Below the pieces are notes generated by a model. That model made no database searches and was not told the origin of the DNA. It saw only the letters and a program-made list of their open reading frames with translations. A DNA stretch of 64,000 nucleotides from Zarea fungicola (taxonomy: Eukaryota > Ascomycota > Sordariomycetes > Hypocreales > Cordycipitaceae): assembly GCA_900169235.1 (NCBI GenBank), contig FWCC01000013.1, forward strand, positions 24,635 through 88,634. Direction: 5' to 3'. The position numbers and the translations under genes were made by a program. This document shows positions 31,932 through 41,767 of this stretch, piece after piece. Positions within the stretch are counted from its first letter, which is position 1, and every line of letters starts with the position of its first letter.

Positions 31932-32336
31932 TGCATTCAATTCAACTAAAAGTAAATTTGCGAGATGAAAGGAATATATGACTATTGTACGGTATAAATT
32001 TGGGGGGGCATCGCTATTTATGCTTCCAGAGCTTGAGCCGAGCATGTTTGAACTTGTAGCAGTTCCATTCGAGGGGCATAACTACTCCTGGAAAGCCATT
32101 GCGAGGAAAATACCAGGCAGGTCACCTGGAGCGTTGCAAGTACGATATAGCACAAAACTGAAGTTTAACAAAGTCGACAGGGACGATGGCCTCGTATGTG
32201 CTATTCTTTCTGTCCTCTTTCCTATCGCCTCCCTCAACAACCCCTCTTCCAAACAAGAGTAGAGCAGAGTGAAACTCTTGTCGTTTATTCAATTGTCCTT
32301 AAGCCTTCGGCCCTTGCGAGTATCCTTGCTTTGACA

Positions 32337-33167
32337 CTACTTTCTATTAGTTGACGACCCGAGGGTTTTTTTGCAAGTAAATACCTTCTTGGCGTGGCGG
32401 AACCAATGTATGCCCCTGTGTTTGTAAACCAATATAATCCATGTATTGCAGCTCTGGCATAGTCCTTCCCAGGCATCAGGGTTTCCTTCTGCGGGTCTCG
32501 TCTCTAGTGGTTCTGGGAAAGCCACGCCCGTAGCCACACTGATTCCGTGGTTGTACACTTTATCGTACAAGTAATTCGAGGTCTTCAGGTCCCGCCAACA
32601 TCCAGGGTTGCAGAATCCACACCAGCCCTGCCGTTTCTTGCCATGACCGCGAACCCATTTGGGCGTGTACATGTCACCTTTAAAACGCAGATCTTGTTCG
32701 TAGGGGACCAAGTTCACATCTGCTGGTTTCATGTCCTCAGGCGGCGGTGGTTCTGGTGCTTTGCGAAGCGATCCGTACAAGTCAGGCGGTGTTTTGCAGT
32801 GGCCAGGTAAGTCCGGGAACTTGACTTTATTTTGAAGCAGTTTAAGAGGTCCGTGTGAGGGGACCGTCGGGGGCTGTGGATGAGAGTAATTATTCTGCCG
32901 TTGGGATATGCCGTAGGACGAGGGAAAAATTGGATCAAGATTTGACGGGATCATGTATGCGTTGCTAATATCCGGAGGCATAAATGGAGCATATATTGGC
33001 TGCATAAGAATTAAATTGCCATACTCTGATACCATGCCGTACTCAATAGCTAGTGGGCTGGGATAAAATTCTTGATGGTCGGTCCAGGCATTTTCTCTGC
33101 TCACTCTCACATCAGTATACACTTTCAGTATTACCAGCAGCATCATCATGACTTACATGTTTGACAT
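32337..33167 (-). CDS. Rua1_C / DUF4451-type zinc-finger protein
   Basis: A first exon of only 11 nt (33167..33157) and a second exon (33096..32337) give 256 aa beginning MSNIENAWTDHQEFYPSP. The C-terminal ~110 residues match the Rua1 C-terminal domain pattern: DMYTPKWVRGHGKKRQGWCG then FCNPGCWRDLKTSNYLYDK, VYNHGISVATG, PLETRP, then LCQSCNTWI and WFRHAKK. The paired Cys and His residues suggest zinc binding. Rua1 in Ustilago regulates ustilagic acid biosynthesis; most ascomycete members are uncharacterised nuclear proteins. Pro-rich sequence precedes the domain. The ~90 bp directly upstream are shared with the unrelated gene at 37201. Confidence 0.75.
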
Positions 33168-33200
33168 TTTGCAGTCAGTAGAGGTGCAGTCACGGATGAT

Positions 33201-33288
33201 GGAAGCCGAACTTATCAAGTTTGGCTCTCTGGTGTGTTTTGGGATGCAGCTGGTGGAGGAGGTAGAACTGGGTGGGCAGCGTCATTAC
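33201..33288 (-). repeat. Upstream region copy 1 (shared with 37293-37408)
   Basis: The plus-strand sequence GGAAGCCGAACTTATCAAGT, then TTGGCTCTCT, then GCTGGTGGAGGAGGT and ACTGGGTGGGCAGCGT, recurs in the same order at 37293-37408. Here it lies 34 bp upstream of the Rua1_C gene start, with a TATAAATA box just beyond it. Confidence 0.6.
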
Positions 33289-33342
33289 ATATAAATATTT
33301 GTTCTATTGCCTAAGCTTCAAGTTCTCTCAGACAATGAAAAA

Positions 33343-33772
33343 CTAGCATCCTCTATCGGCCGACATTCTAGAGAGGGCTTGCAGAAACTCGCCGTCGAGT
33401 AGCTGCGGAGGAATGAGCCAATACAATACCGCTCGCAAAACGCAGTAGGTGAAAAATGACTGAATCAGATAACGGCGCCACTCCTGCTTCACATGGCTTA
33501 AAATAGGGAGCGGTGGTCCCTCTGCGGCCGTGCTGGACTCAATACCGCCTTTATTCGATTTTGGTTGGAAGCTGTAAGTAGTTAATATCCTCCGGGCCGC
33601 CTGGAGCGGAGGAAGGCCTATATATAGTTTACAGACCAGAACGTAGCAACACGACGAATTCGACTAAAATATACTGTGTTATAATCATTGGCGGCGAGAC
33701 ACTTGATAGGGTTACCACTTTGGTATGTTATTATTTGACTCACAACCAGACTTACGTGTGAGACATTTGCAT
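33343..33772 (-). CDS. Small protein of unknown function with one hydrophobic helix, 81 aa
   Basis: A 17-nt first exon (33772..33756, coding MQMSHT across the join) with a GTAAGT donor and a second exon (33571..33343) ending at TTACAG|C give 82 codons in phase. An additional small exon between them cannot be excluded. The second exon reads PKSNKGGIESSTAAEGPPLP, then HVKQEWRRYLIQSFFTYCVL and RAVLYWLIPPQLLDGEFLQA. The hydrophobic stretch suggests membrane association. There is no recognised family. Because the long exon lacks an ATG, a simple ORF search would miss this gene. Confidence 0.4.
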
Positions 33773-33806
33773 GATAGGAAAATTAGCTAAAGTAAGTCGT
33801 GCCTAT

Positions 33807-34988
33807 TTAATTACCAATACAGCTCAACTCAAGTCGCTGCCCACTGGGAATTAAAGCTTCAATCGATGCGGTCGTTTGATTTGCTGTTCGTCCGTTCTGG
33901 GAAGCATCCTGCCGTCTTGAAAAAACCGGTATAAACCGAATGTTCCGCAGTTTTAAATCAACTTTAGTCTTTATCTCAGCCAGTAGACCATCCACGATCT
34001 CAATTATCTCTAAGCTAGAATAATCGGCACTCTGTAAGCCGGGTCTATCGGTTCGATAAAATAGCCACGAAACGATGACATAGTCCTTTGTCACGTTTAG
34101 TTTACTCCAGAGATCCATGCGTCGAACCTGGTCTTTCACAAGTTCCAGCCGAAAGGCATCCCACTCATCTCTGTGCCTATTATAAAGTCGCGCATAATGT
34201 TTGTCGCAAAGGTAAGGCCACATGAGCTCTGGGAGACCGTATTTGTTCCTGCTGAAGAACCATGAAATAATGGCCCGGCATCTTTGGTCGCGAGAATTAC
34301 AATTGTCGTCAAAAGAGCAACGATGTACCGACTGCAACTCGTTTGGTAGAATGCTTGTATCCGTATCGATAACAACGGTTGAATTCAAGCTTTCTGGTGC
34401 CACTGCTAAGTCCGTGGACGCGGTTGATATGCTTGATGCTCCTTCGGTATTGAGGCCGGAGCTCGGGATTTGAACGAAAACAGGATGAAACTGAATGCCA
34501 TCGCTGGTCTCTGGCTTGTTCAGCAAGTGGTTGCAATACTCAAGAATGTCTAGACCTGAGTCCTTGCAAAACCTCAGGCAATCTCCTTGATATACTTGCC
34601 AGCAAGTGATGGCCGTATTTTGGTCCTTACTCCAGAGTTCCATGCGTTGAAGTTGGTCCATCAAGAGCATTAGCTTCCAGGTCTTCCAAAGCGTTCCACC
34701 CTGATATTTCCGTTGAAATTGCGTGTAATGTTTGTCACACAAGCAAGGCCAAATAGCATCTGGGAAGCAGTTCAGTCGGCGGAGAAACATGCGCGAAATA
34801 ACCCTGTGTTGAGGACCACCATTTGTACAATCCTTCTTGAAAGTACAACGATGTTTAGATTGCCATTCATTTGGCAATTTTGATCTATCAATGAATGCGG
34901 CCGAGATTTCTGATGCTTTGGTTGGTATGGTTGGTACGGACGGCGGACTTGCTGGCTCGCAAGAGTTTAGGAGTGACTTAATGTCCAT
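33807..34988 (-). CDS. ORP1-like protein with an internally duplicated domain
   Basis: From the ATG at 34988 the single exon gives 393 aa. Two copies of a ~160-residue unit are visible. Copy 1 has HRCTFKKDCTN...VISRMFLRRLNCFPDAIWPCLCDKHY...LMDQLQRMELWSK. Copy 2 has HRCSFDDNCNS...AIISWFFSRNKYGLPELMWPYLCDKHY...KDQVRRMDLWSK. The Cys/His spacing and the ISxFFxRNK...W...CDKHYxR pattern match the ORP1-like family of filamentous ascomycetes, normally present as a single copy of the unit. Molecular function is unknown; zinc binding is likely. The linker is Ser/Thr-rich. Confidence 0.65.
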   Translation of the reverse strand: MDIKSLLNSCEPASPPSVPTIPTKASEISAAFIDRSKLPNEWQSKHRCTFKKDCTNGGPQHRVISRMFLRRLNCFPDAIWPCLCDKHYTQFQRKYQGGTLWKTWKLMLLMDQLQRMELWSKDQNTAITCWQVYQGDCLRFCKDSGLDILEYCNHLLNKPETSDGIQFHPVFVQIPSSGLNTEGASSISTASTDLAVAPESLNSTVVIDTDTSILPNELQSVHRCSFDDNCNSRDQRCRAIISWFFSRNKYGLPELMWPYLCDKHYARLYNRHRDEWDAFRLELVKDQVRRMDLWSKLNVTKDYVIVSWLFYRTDRPGLQSADYSSLEIIEIVDGLLAEIKTKVDLKLRNIRFIPVFSRRQDASQNGRTANQTTASIEALIPSGQRLELSCIGN

Positions 34989-35040
34989 TTGAAACTTGTG
35001 TAACAGTAATGAATCGAAAGAGCAAAAAGAAGGCTGCTCT

Positions 35041-35128
35041 GCTTTACACCATAGAGGGTGATTTAAAGACGGTTGTTGAGGAACTTCTCCCAAGTGCGAA
35101 CGCCGATGAGCAACGAGCTGCTCTTATG
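35041..35128 (+). pseudogene. Ankyrin-gene relic related to 19829-21016
   Basis: Translated in frame, the plus strand gives a segment containing TIEGDLKTVVEELLPSANAD then EQRAALMY. It parallels ATEGGLEKAVRELLPIANTM then EQRAALMS of the ankyrin protein near 20655-20740. Similarity extends at DNA level (GGAACTTCTCCC versus GAACTTCTCCCT; GAGCAACG(A/G)GCTGCTCT). It is far too short to be functional. Confidence 0.6.
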
Positions 35129-35382
35129 TACGGCTGCGCGCTGACTAGGTAGCCATCAGCGGGGAGCGGACGAATTAAAGGTTGTTGTGATAATAACCTA
35201 TTAGCTGATCGGGCAACATGTGATGGCTGCCGCAGAGGCGCAACTCGCACGTGTTACAGTAATGTGTGTCTGTGGAATTGCATTCATGGCAAGGTGAGCC
35301 TGCCATCCGTCCTAGCTTCTTACATTTCCATTTGAAACGGAGTTGCTTTGCTGTATTTATTTGTCTTTAAATCTAGACCGCA

Positions 35383-36502
35383 TTATCGCCTGCGCGCCGC
35401 TGACGGTTTATCCCCAAACGTGTAAAAATGCCATAATAGGCCTGACAGATCCCACATTTTGACGTTTTTTTTAGGGGGACAATAACCAGATTCATAGCAT
35501 AACAGTATGAGAGTCCCCACAGCAACAATAAGGTCGAACTCCTTACCAACACCTACGAGTGGGAAGGGAGTGAGAGAGGAATTTTGCAACTTGTAGAGTT
35601 TGTTCCGTAATGACGCTTGCAGTTCCTCCCGTGCGACTAGTCCAGATATCTCTAGTTGCTTTCTGGCCATTTCAGTCGGTGGTACTGTCAACTTTCTGGC
35701 GTAGTCTTTAATTTTTTCCGCGTAACAGCTAAAACTGCTGTTTGCTTCCGCTGTTGCCTTTGCTGTAATGTTCCAAAACTCCTTTTGATCCTTGCAAACA
35801 ACTTGGAATGCCGCCGTAAGGATTTTGCCGATATCTTGGTCATATCCGTACCTTTATATAAATAAGCACTTATCTTGGCCATAGTTTCGTGTAAAGACTT
35901 ACACATAGGACGTTTTGTCTCGGGGGGAAATAGCAACCACCAAGCCCACATTGCGGTTATATGCCCTCCATCCCCATGGCTCAGTATTATCTAATATACC
36001 AACAAGAGTTTTGGTAATGTTCTCCTTCTCATCACATCTGCTTAGTATGAGAGGCGTACTTTTGTGGTGTGTCCCGAGAGTAGCCTGCTCCCCAAGACGA
36101 CAACCGATGCTACTATGGCGTGTAAGAAGGGTTTCCAGATACTCTAATAGCCCCCCCTCCTCATACACCATTTTGCGATCCAAGCGTTGGAAGAGCCCTT
36201 GAATGTTGCCAACAGCAGAATCATTAGCCTGAACCGTGGTCGGGACTACTAGAGCAAGACTTTTGTCATATTGCGCTAAAGTGGCGTCGTGACTTTGAAT
36301 ACATCCATCATCGTAAAAAGTGATGTTGAGCTTTTGGACATGTAGCCGTTTCTGCTTATGTTAGATTGAGTTCAATGTCGTTGAGATCATATACTACCTC
36401 ATTCTTTGGGGCAAAACCCCAAACCACCTTAAATGCTGCCATTAAGCGCATAAACTTTTGCACTATCCAAATAATGATCCAGATTAAGTACTCTATTGTC
36501 AT
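35383..36502 (-). CDS. Unknown 340-aa protein (intact member of a local paralogue pair)
   Basis: The exons are 36502..36398, 36351..35903 and 35851..35383 (341 codons, all joins in phase; donors GTAGTA and GTAAGT, acceptors AAGCAG and TAAAG). The start is MTIEYLIWIIIWIVQKFMRL, a hydrophobic N-terminus that could anchor the protein. The middle has LFQRLDRKMVYEEG, RHSSIGCRLGEQATLG and NTEPWGWRAYNRNVGLVVAI. The C-terminal third is helical, with a basic end. No known domain is recognised. The truncated paralogue at 31423-31931 shares its first intron position. Downstream of another protein whose upstream region is duplicated, it forms a repeated gene order. Confidence 0.65.
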
Positions 36503-36703
36503 CTCAATCTAACGGGGTTGGCCACTATTTATGCTTCTCAACTATTGCTTTTTCATACCTAGGTCCGCTCGTCTGATCACGAAACCCTTCTGTTTTCGTT
36601 TGTTCTGACAATACATCAATGTACATTAACACTGTCCAATAAACCAATTAAATTTTTGGAACATATATTTCCTCATCGTAACTGCTTGGTATTTTTTTTT
36701 ATT

Positions 36704-37201
36704 TTAGCCATCCCTCACTTCCCCTTTATTCTTGGTTCCAGAGTTTAGGAGAGCCCGCAAGCTAGCAGGCGGAGGATTGCGACTGAGGAGCTCGTCGATG
36801 TTGAACTCTTCTGTGGGCTTGGGGTAATTCCGATCAAGGGCTGACCGGGGGTTCTCTGGGGCCTGCGAAGTAGGCGCATCAGGGGTGGAAGGCTCGGCCG
36901 ACGATTTCAACCAATGTGCTCCCTCCAGCTTTTTCTGTTGTAGCAGAAGCTTTTTTTCCTCGGTAGCGGCGTGTAAGTCCTTCCGAAAATTTTTGAGTGC
37001 AGTGAGATCAGCTTCCTCGGGCTTGTTAGATGGTGGATTCAGAAACAGGGTGCCAGTTGGGTTTTCCGTTCGCGAGGGAGGGCGAGAGGGATTGGAGCCA
37101 AGACTGAGAACCTTAGTTCCAGTATTCAATCCGGCGAGATCGGCAGGACGGTCATCAGGACTTGGAGGCGCACTAGAGTCAGGGCTTTTAAGGCAGTCCA
37201 T
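36704..37201 (-). CDS. Proline-rich, largely disordered protein, 165 aa
   Basis: The frame from the ATG at 37201 begins MDCLKSPDSSAPPSPDDRPA. It is rich in Pro, Ser, Asp and Asn, with one charged helical region (ALKNFRKDLHAATEEKKLLL). There is no signal peptide. An upstream in-frame extension (LYLQGGLALTLLR) without ATG might belong to an earlier exon, so the N-terminus is uncertain. The ~115 bp found about 90 bp upstream are homologous to the region in front of the Rua1_C gene, although the two proteins are unrelated. Confidence 0.45.
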   Translation of the reverse strand: MDCLKSPDSSAPPSPDDRPADLAGLNTGTKVLSLGSNPSRPPSRTENPTGTLFLNPPSNKPEEADLTALKNFRKDLHAATEEKKLLLQQKKLEGAHWLKSSAEPSTPDAPTSQAPENPRSALDRNYPKPTEEFNIDELLSRNPPPASLRALLNSGTKNKGEVRDG

Positions 37202-37292
37202 GCGTAACAGAGTCAAAGCCAACCCGCCTTGAAGGTAAAGCAACAGGTGTTTTTGAGACGTAAGGGGTACAGAAACAGCCTCTACATATGAG

Positions 37293-37408
37293 GGAAGCTG
37301 AACGTATCAAGTTTGGCTCTCTGTGTGTTCGTGTATTGGGATATAGCTGGTGGAGGAGGTGGGGAGAGATAGGAGCAGCGGTCATGTAGCACTGGGTGGG
37401 CAGCGTAT
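37293..37408 (-). repeat. Upstream region copy 2 (shared with 33201-33288)
   Basis: GGAAGCTGAACGTATCAAGT then TTGGCTCTCT, GCTGGTGGAGGAGGT and CACTGGGTGGGCAGCGT keep the order and spacing of copy 1. This copy has an extra ~25 bp (GAGAGATAGGAGCAGCGGTC region). It sits between the stop of the membrane protein gene at 37420 and the start of the Pro-rich gene. Confidence 0.6.
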
Positions 37409-37419
37409 TAAATAGTACT

Positions 37420-38360
37420 CTACATAGTGTTGAAACTAGAAGTCTCATGTTCTAAACTCCCTAGTTCCTGTCCATGTCTCTCAGGTGGAAGCAAATCGTC
37501 GCTTGATGGGCCCACATGATTCGCTGGTTGTACGATCTCAGAAACATCCCGCTTCGGACTCTGGCTATAAATGTTCACCATTATCCTTCTCATAATATTT
37601 GTCCCTAGGCCTAGCACTAAACTAGACAAAAATCTGACATCATGCAGCACAGGTGCTTTCATAGCAGGGACTATAGTGGCTACAACATCTAGCGTAATGG
37701 CAGCCAGCGTTGGAGCAGGTAGCCACACAGCGAGATGCCGCAACATTTGTTCTACCCGCTGCCTTTCCTCCTCCTTCCTCATTTTGCGAAGCAGAGACCA
37801 AGAGAAAAGAGCTGGCAGGAGAGTGAGATATTGCACAAAGCTCCAAACCCACTGTGATCCAAAAAGAAAGTAGCACGTCAAACCCCCAACAAGTAGGCAT
37901 AGTGAGACGGCTGCCATACACACCATAGAGACCTGTACTATGGTTAATTTTTCTTGCCTGGCATGGTTGAACAGCATGAAGCTAGTCGAAGCCTAAGCTT
38001 TTTTTAGTCCTTTCCTTAAAAAATATTGCCAATACTTACTGGCTCGACGCATACGCAAAGCAACATTGCCAGTTGCGAAGCCTTAAAGAATGTCTTATAG
38101 TGCAGTTGTGTAGTAGGATTATAACGGAAGACAATACAAGGAATCCCGAACGCAGGTAAGGCTACCATGTAAAAAACGAGTTCAGCCGCGATGATAACTG
38201 TCAGTTTTTTGTCGTATGTAAGGACAACCCTAGTGACAAGGTATGCAGACACGATGCCCCAGCTGACGAGCAGCAACAGGAATTGCAAGTCAGTAGTGGC
38301 CTGCATTTTGAAGAGTGGTGCGGCTTTGATTTGGCATATTGCTTGGGGATGCCACCTCAT
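37420..38360 (-). CDS. Multi-pass membrane protein of unknown function, 297 aa
   Basis: Two exons (38360..38040 and 37992..37420) join in phase 0 across a 47-nt intron (GTAAGT...GCTTAG). At least six hydrophobic helices are visible: LQFLLLLVSWGIVSAYLVTR, LTVIIAAELVFYMVALPAFG, ASQLAMLLCVCVEPASTSFM, VSMVCMAAVSLCLLVGGLTC, FVQYLTLLPALFSWSLLRKM and LAAITLDVVATIVP. The C-terminal tail is hydrophilic and acidic. The pattern is of a fungal seven-helix-like integral protein. No family-specific motif is recognised. An alternative start is the Met 18 residues in. Confidence 0.6.
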
Positions 38361-38495
38361 TTGTAGTTACCTGCGATCACATATCCTCTCCGATGCTTGG
38401 GGCCACTGTATCGGGAGATCCATGCAGCAGGCCTTTACAGGTTCTGTGATGAGGACAACCAGGTGGCAATGTTCTTTAGCTCAGAGCTCTGAGGA

Positions 38496-38547
38496 GACCC
38501 ACCCAAAGCATGAACATTCTCAAAAATGTTCATGCTTTGGGTGGGTC
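38496..38547. repeat. Perfect 23-bp inverted repeat (hairpin)
   Basis: The left arm 38496-38518 (GACCCACCCAAAGCATGAAC then ATT) is exactly complementary to the right arm 38525-38547, with a 6-nt CTCAAA loop. It lies between the divergent starts at 38360 (minus) and 38694 (plus), about 147 bp upstream of the latter. In RNA it would form a very stable stem. Confidence 0.9.
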
Positions 38548-38693
38548 AGCTTCGCGGGGAGAAATTGCCGCCGAAACTGGGCTATTGTAAAAGTGCACAT
38601 GACGTTTAATGGTGGCGTACCTCGGGGACAAGGTCAATGGCATCCCCAGCTCTGCTAGAAAAAAATATTGACCCCTTCAACTAGCAGAACGAA

Positions 38694-40916
38694 ATGCAAA
38701 CAGCTCTTGCAGAGAATATGGCAACATCTGACGGTCTAACGTTGGAAGTTGGCGACGACCCTAACCATTTAATGTTAAAATTTGGCGACCACTCTGAATG
38801 CTGCAAGTTATCTCATAAGCCAGAGTCTGACGACTTCTGTCGAGTTGAGGCGACATCAATACCATGCTGCTCGACCGTGGCTCATGAGTTGGTCATAGAT
38901 GCGCTTGTGAATCACATCAATGGGATGCATAGGCCGGGGTATTGGATGTTCACAAAGCCGTGAGTGTGATTTGTTGTCGCTGTGACGTATGCTAACGATT
39001 AGTAGAGGTCCAAAACGAAAAGCACGGGCATCGTCAGGAGAGAGTTGTGTTCAGCCGAACATGGAAGAGCTGCAGCCGTCTTCTTCGGACTTGAGACAGA
39101 GACTGACGGCTGCAGAGAAGGAAAAGGCTCCGAAATTGAGCACTTTCCAAGAAATATTGCGGTATATCGACGAGAATGACAAGAGTAGCCTCAGAAAAGA
39201 GACACAATTTGCTCTGCTTAGGGAGAAGTTGGCAGGGGCGATGCGCAATCGCAAGGCATCGCCGCTGCAAAAGACCGAACCAGGAAAAGCTCTTATTGAC
39301 TGCATATTCGAGTTTCATTCAAACGACACTCATAATTTACACGATCAGTTAGACAAAAGTGCAGAACAGATTGTGGACAGCGGGAAAAAGATCTTGACGA
39401 AGGCCGCGTGGAAGATGAGAGTAACTGCTTCCACTGCAAGCTTAGTTGCACGCTTAACCAAGAGTCGCTATACGAAAACTGGAGACAAAACGAAGGAACA
39501 GTATATAAGACATAATGAGAAGTTGCCTCAAATACTGTACAGAGTTATTGACGAACTGGTTCCCGCGTATGGGGTGCGAGCCTTCGCCTTCTTTGCAGCG
39601 ATACATAGTAGGCAGTCTCTCAAGCTAATCTACTTCTACGCTGACCGATCATCGCAGAGACAGGATGTCTTTACAGTCGAGATACGAAAGACTTACCGAA
39701 ATCTTCTATCCCAGCTCTCGCTACATCTATTGCAGAGCGCGTCAAGGATACTAACTTGTCTCTGACAGACATGAGCAGTAATGTGGATTTCACCCTGCCT
39801 CTTGTGTGCTGGGTACATGGAGTAGAGTAAGAGATAATTCTTGACACAAGGCATTTGCTAATAAATGATAGTTTCTCTTATGTCTGCCAACGCTTGGGCC
39901 TGAAAAGACTTGCGCGACTAGGGCTCGATCTAACAGCAAGATTTGATGCTGTTTTGGAGAGCTGGCGCGCTCTGGATTGGAGACAGGTTTCTGAATCAGA
40001 GCGGACAGCTACTGTGTATGAGTTCGAGAAGAGGTTGCTCTTCTCATTCCAGGATCTGGACGACGCAACGAACGTAAACCCGAACAGCGAAATCGTGATA
40101 GATGGGTTAGACGATCTGTCACCTAGGGGATCCGAGACGGAATTAACAACACTTGGGGCTGAGTTGGATGAGTTAGACGATTCTTCAACACGTCAATCTG
40201 AGACAGGATTTGCTGGGGGGATAAGCACCATCGAAGCTCGGCTCAGCAATGCGAATACTGCACTCTCAAACAACCAGTGCAATGATTTCCCGGCTTCTTC
40301 CTCTATAGACAGCGGCTACAGGAGCAACCCGAGGAGCCAACAGATGCATGGAACTGCAGGCGCATCACCGTCGGCTGCATCTTTACCAACTGCACGGCCG
40401 TCTCACCAAAATGGCACGCCGGATCCGGTGGTCGCTGTCACCGAGATTGAGGAGAGTGGAGAACGTGCTAGTTCATCGACTGGGCAAAAAAGGCCACATG
40501 CTGGGGACAATGCTTCCGCAAAGAGACCTAGACCAGACGCGGAGTCGATTATGGAGAACTCGACTGGCGTGGAGATTACACGTCCGAACAGTAGTCCACC
40601 GCCGCTGGCGTTATTACAGGATGTATCGCTCCTTCCAGACCAGCATTCAGGCCGCCCTGAATCGGAAAATCACAACCAAATCGAGATCGATACGACAAGT
40701 GCCATAGAGCAGGGGGCATTTCTCGCGACATTGGACATGGATAGTGTATCGAATTGGGGACAGGTGGAGCTCGAGCAACCAAATCCCATGGGCATGGACG
40801 TAGACCAGGCTGACTATCAAGATGAATGGTGGAATTGTCCCATTGATGAGATGACTCATGATCAATTTGCGGAGCTGCTCCGTTCCCCAGTGACAGAACA
40901 AATCTTTATTCAGTAA
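38694..40916 (+). CDS. Unknown 694-aa protein, four exons, nuclear-type C-terminus
   Basis: The exons are 38694..38959, 39003..39607, 39658..39826 and 39872..40916 (695 codons, all joins in phase; introns of 43, 50 and 45 nt). The N-terminus has a Cys/His-containing ~88-residue segment. A helical central region follows (e.g. TFQEILRYIDENDKSSLRKE). A conserved-looking core comes next: AFFAAIHKTGCLYSRDTKDL, then PALATSIAERVKDTNLSLTD and PLVCWVHGVDFSYVCQRLGL. The C-terminal third is disordered and acidic, with nuclear localisation signals (GQKRPHAG, AKRPRPD). No domain is recognised. It is one of the larger island genes and is expressed from a promoter region containing the perfect hairpin. Confidence 0.6.
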
Positions 40917-40931
40917 AATATATGAATACTA

Positions 40932-41501
40932 CTACTTCTTTGCATATTCCAGCTTTGCAATGATCACTTTTATGCTGTCTGGATACTTGTCTCCCGCCTG
41001 CGGCACCCCATCCCTCGGTGGTATTCCAATCAGTACGTCCTCATCTAGGATGAAGACCGTACCCTTACGACAATTATGACGTGTGAGGCGTTTTGTGCCA
41101 GCCACTCCCTCTGCCATGTTAGTATCTCCTTCCGGTACCTCTGTCACTTCTATCGCAACGCTCCCATTCTCAAGATCTTCCAAGGGAATCACAATGCATC
41201 TTTTCCCAGTAGGTGTTCGAAGCGCCGGCGCCCCGCGTCGTATAGTCTCTATTTTCGCGAGTCGTTGGATTCTTTCGCTTTCCTTCATGGCCGCCATTGG
41301 TGTCTACTAAATTAGCCCCATCTTTTTTTTCTTTTTCTCGTTAAGTGCAGTGCTTACAACTTTGTAAAGACGTTCAATAAGAATAACTAGCTTATCTTGT
41401 GCAGCTGAAAGAGTTGCATTATCTCCATCAGCGACCAATAATTTTTCGGCAGGCTTGAAAACATTGTCGGGCAGTTGATTAATCCTGAATTTGCGGTCCA
41501 T
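40932..41501 (-). CDS. Small basic protein of unknown function, 171 aa
   Basis: Exon 41501..41358 ends at GTT|GTAAGC, and exon 41303..40932 starts after TTTAGTAG; they join in phase 0. The protein starts MDRKFRINQLPDNVFKPAEK, with a helical first half and a beta-rich second half (KRCIVIPLEDLENGSVAIEV, then KGTVFILDEDVLIGIPPRDG). No family is recognised. The acceptor is the second of two adjacent TAGs; using the first would create an immediate stop. It is convergent with the 38694 gene, with only 15 bp between the stops. Confidence 0.55.
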
Positions 41502-41767
41502 CGTGGTCAAGCCAGCTTGTAGCATCCCTAGTATTTGGGGTCGTTGGAGGGGGAGGGGTATTGCTGTTTATGTACTTTGACGAGGGGTCAAGAATGTGGG
41601 TCTCACACCTTACGGTAGTTGGGTATCTTTTATGGGACTGCATAAATGTGAAGCCATTCACATGTCTTATTTTCTTTCTTGTTTTCTTTCGACTTAGGAA
41701 ATCTTTCAGCAGATTGAATAAAGACGGCACATAAACATAGCTACGGCGGCTTGCATAGTACAATATG

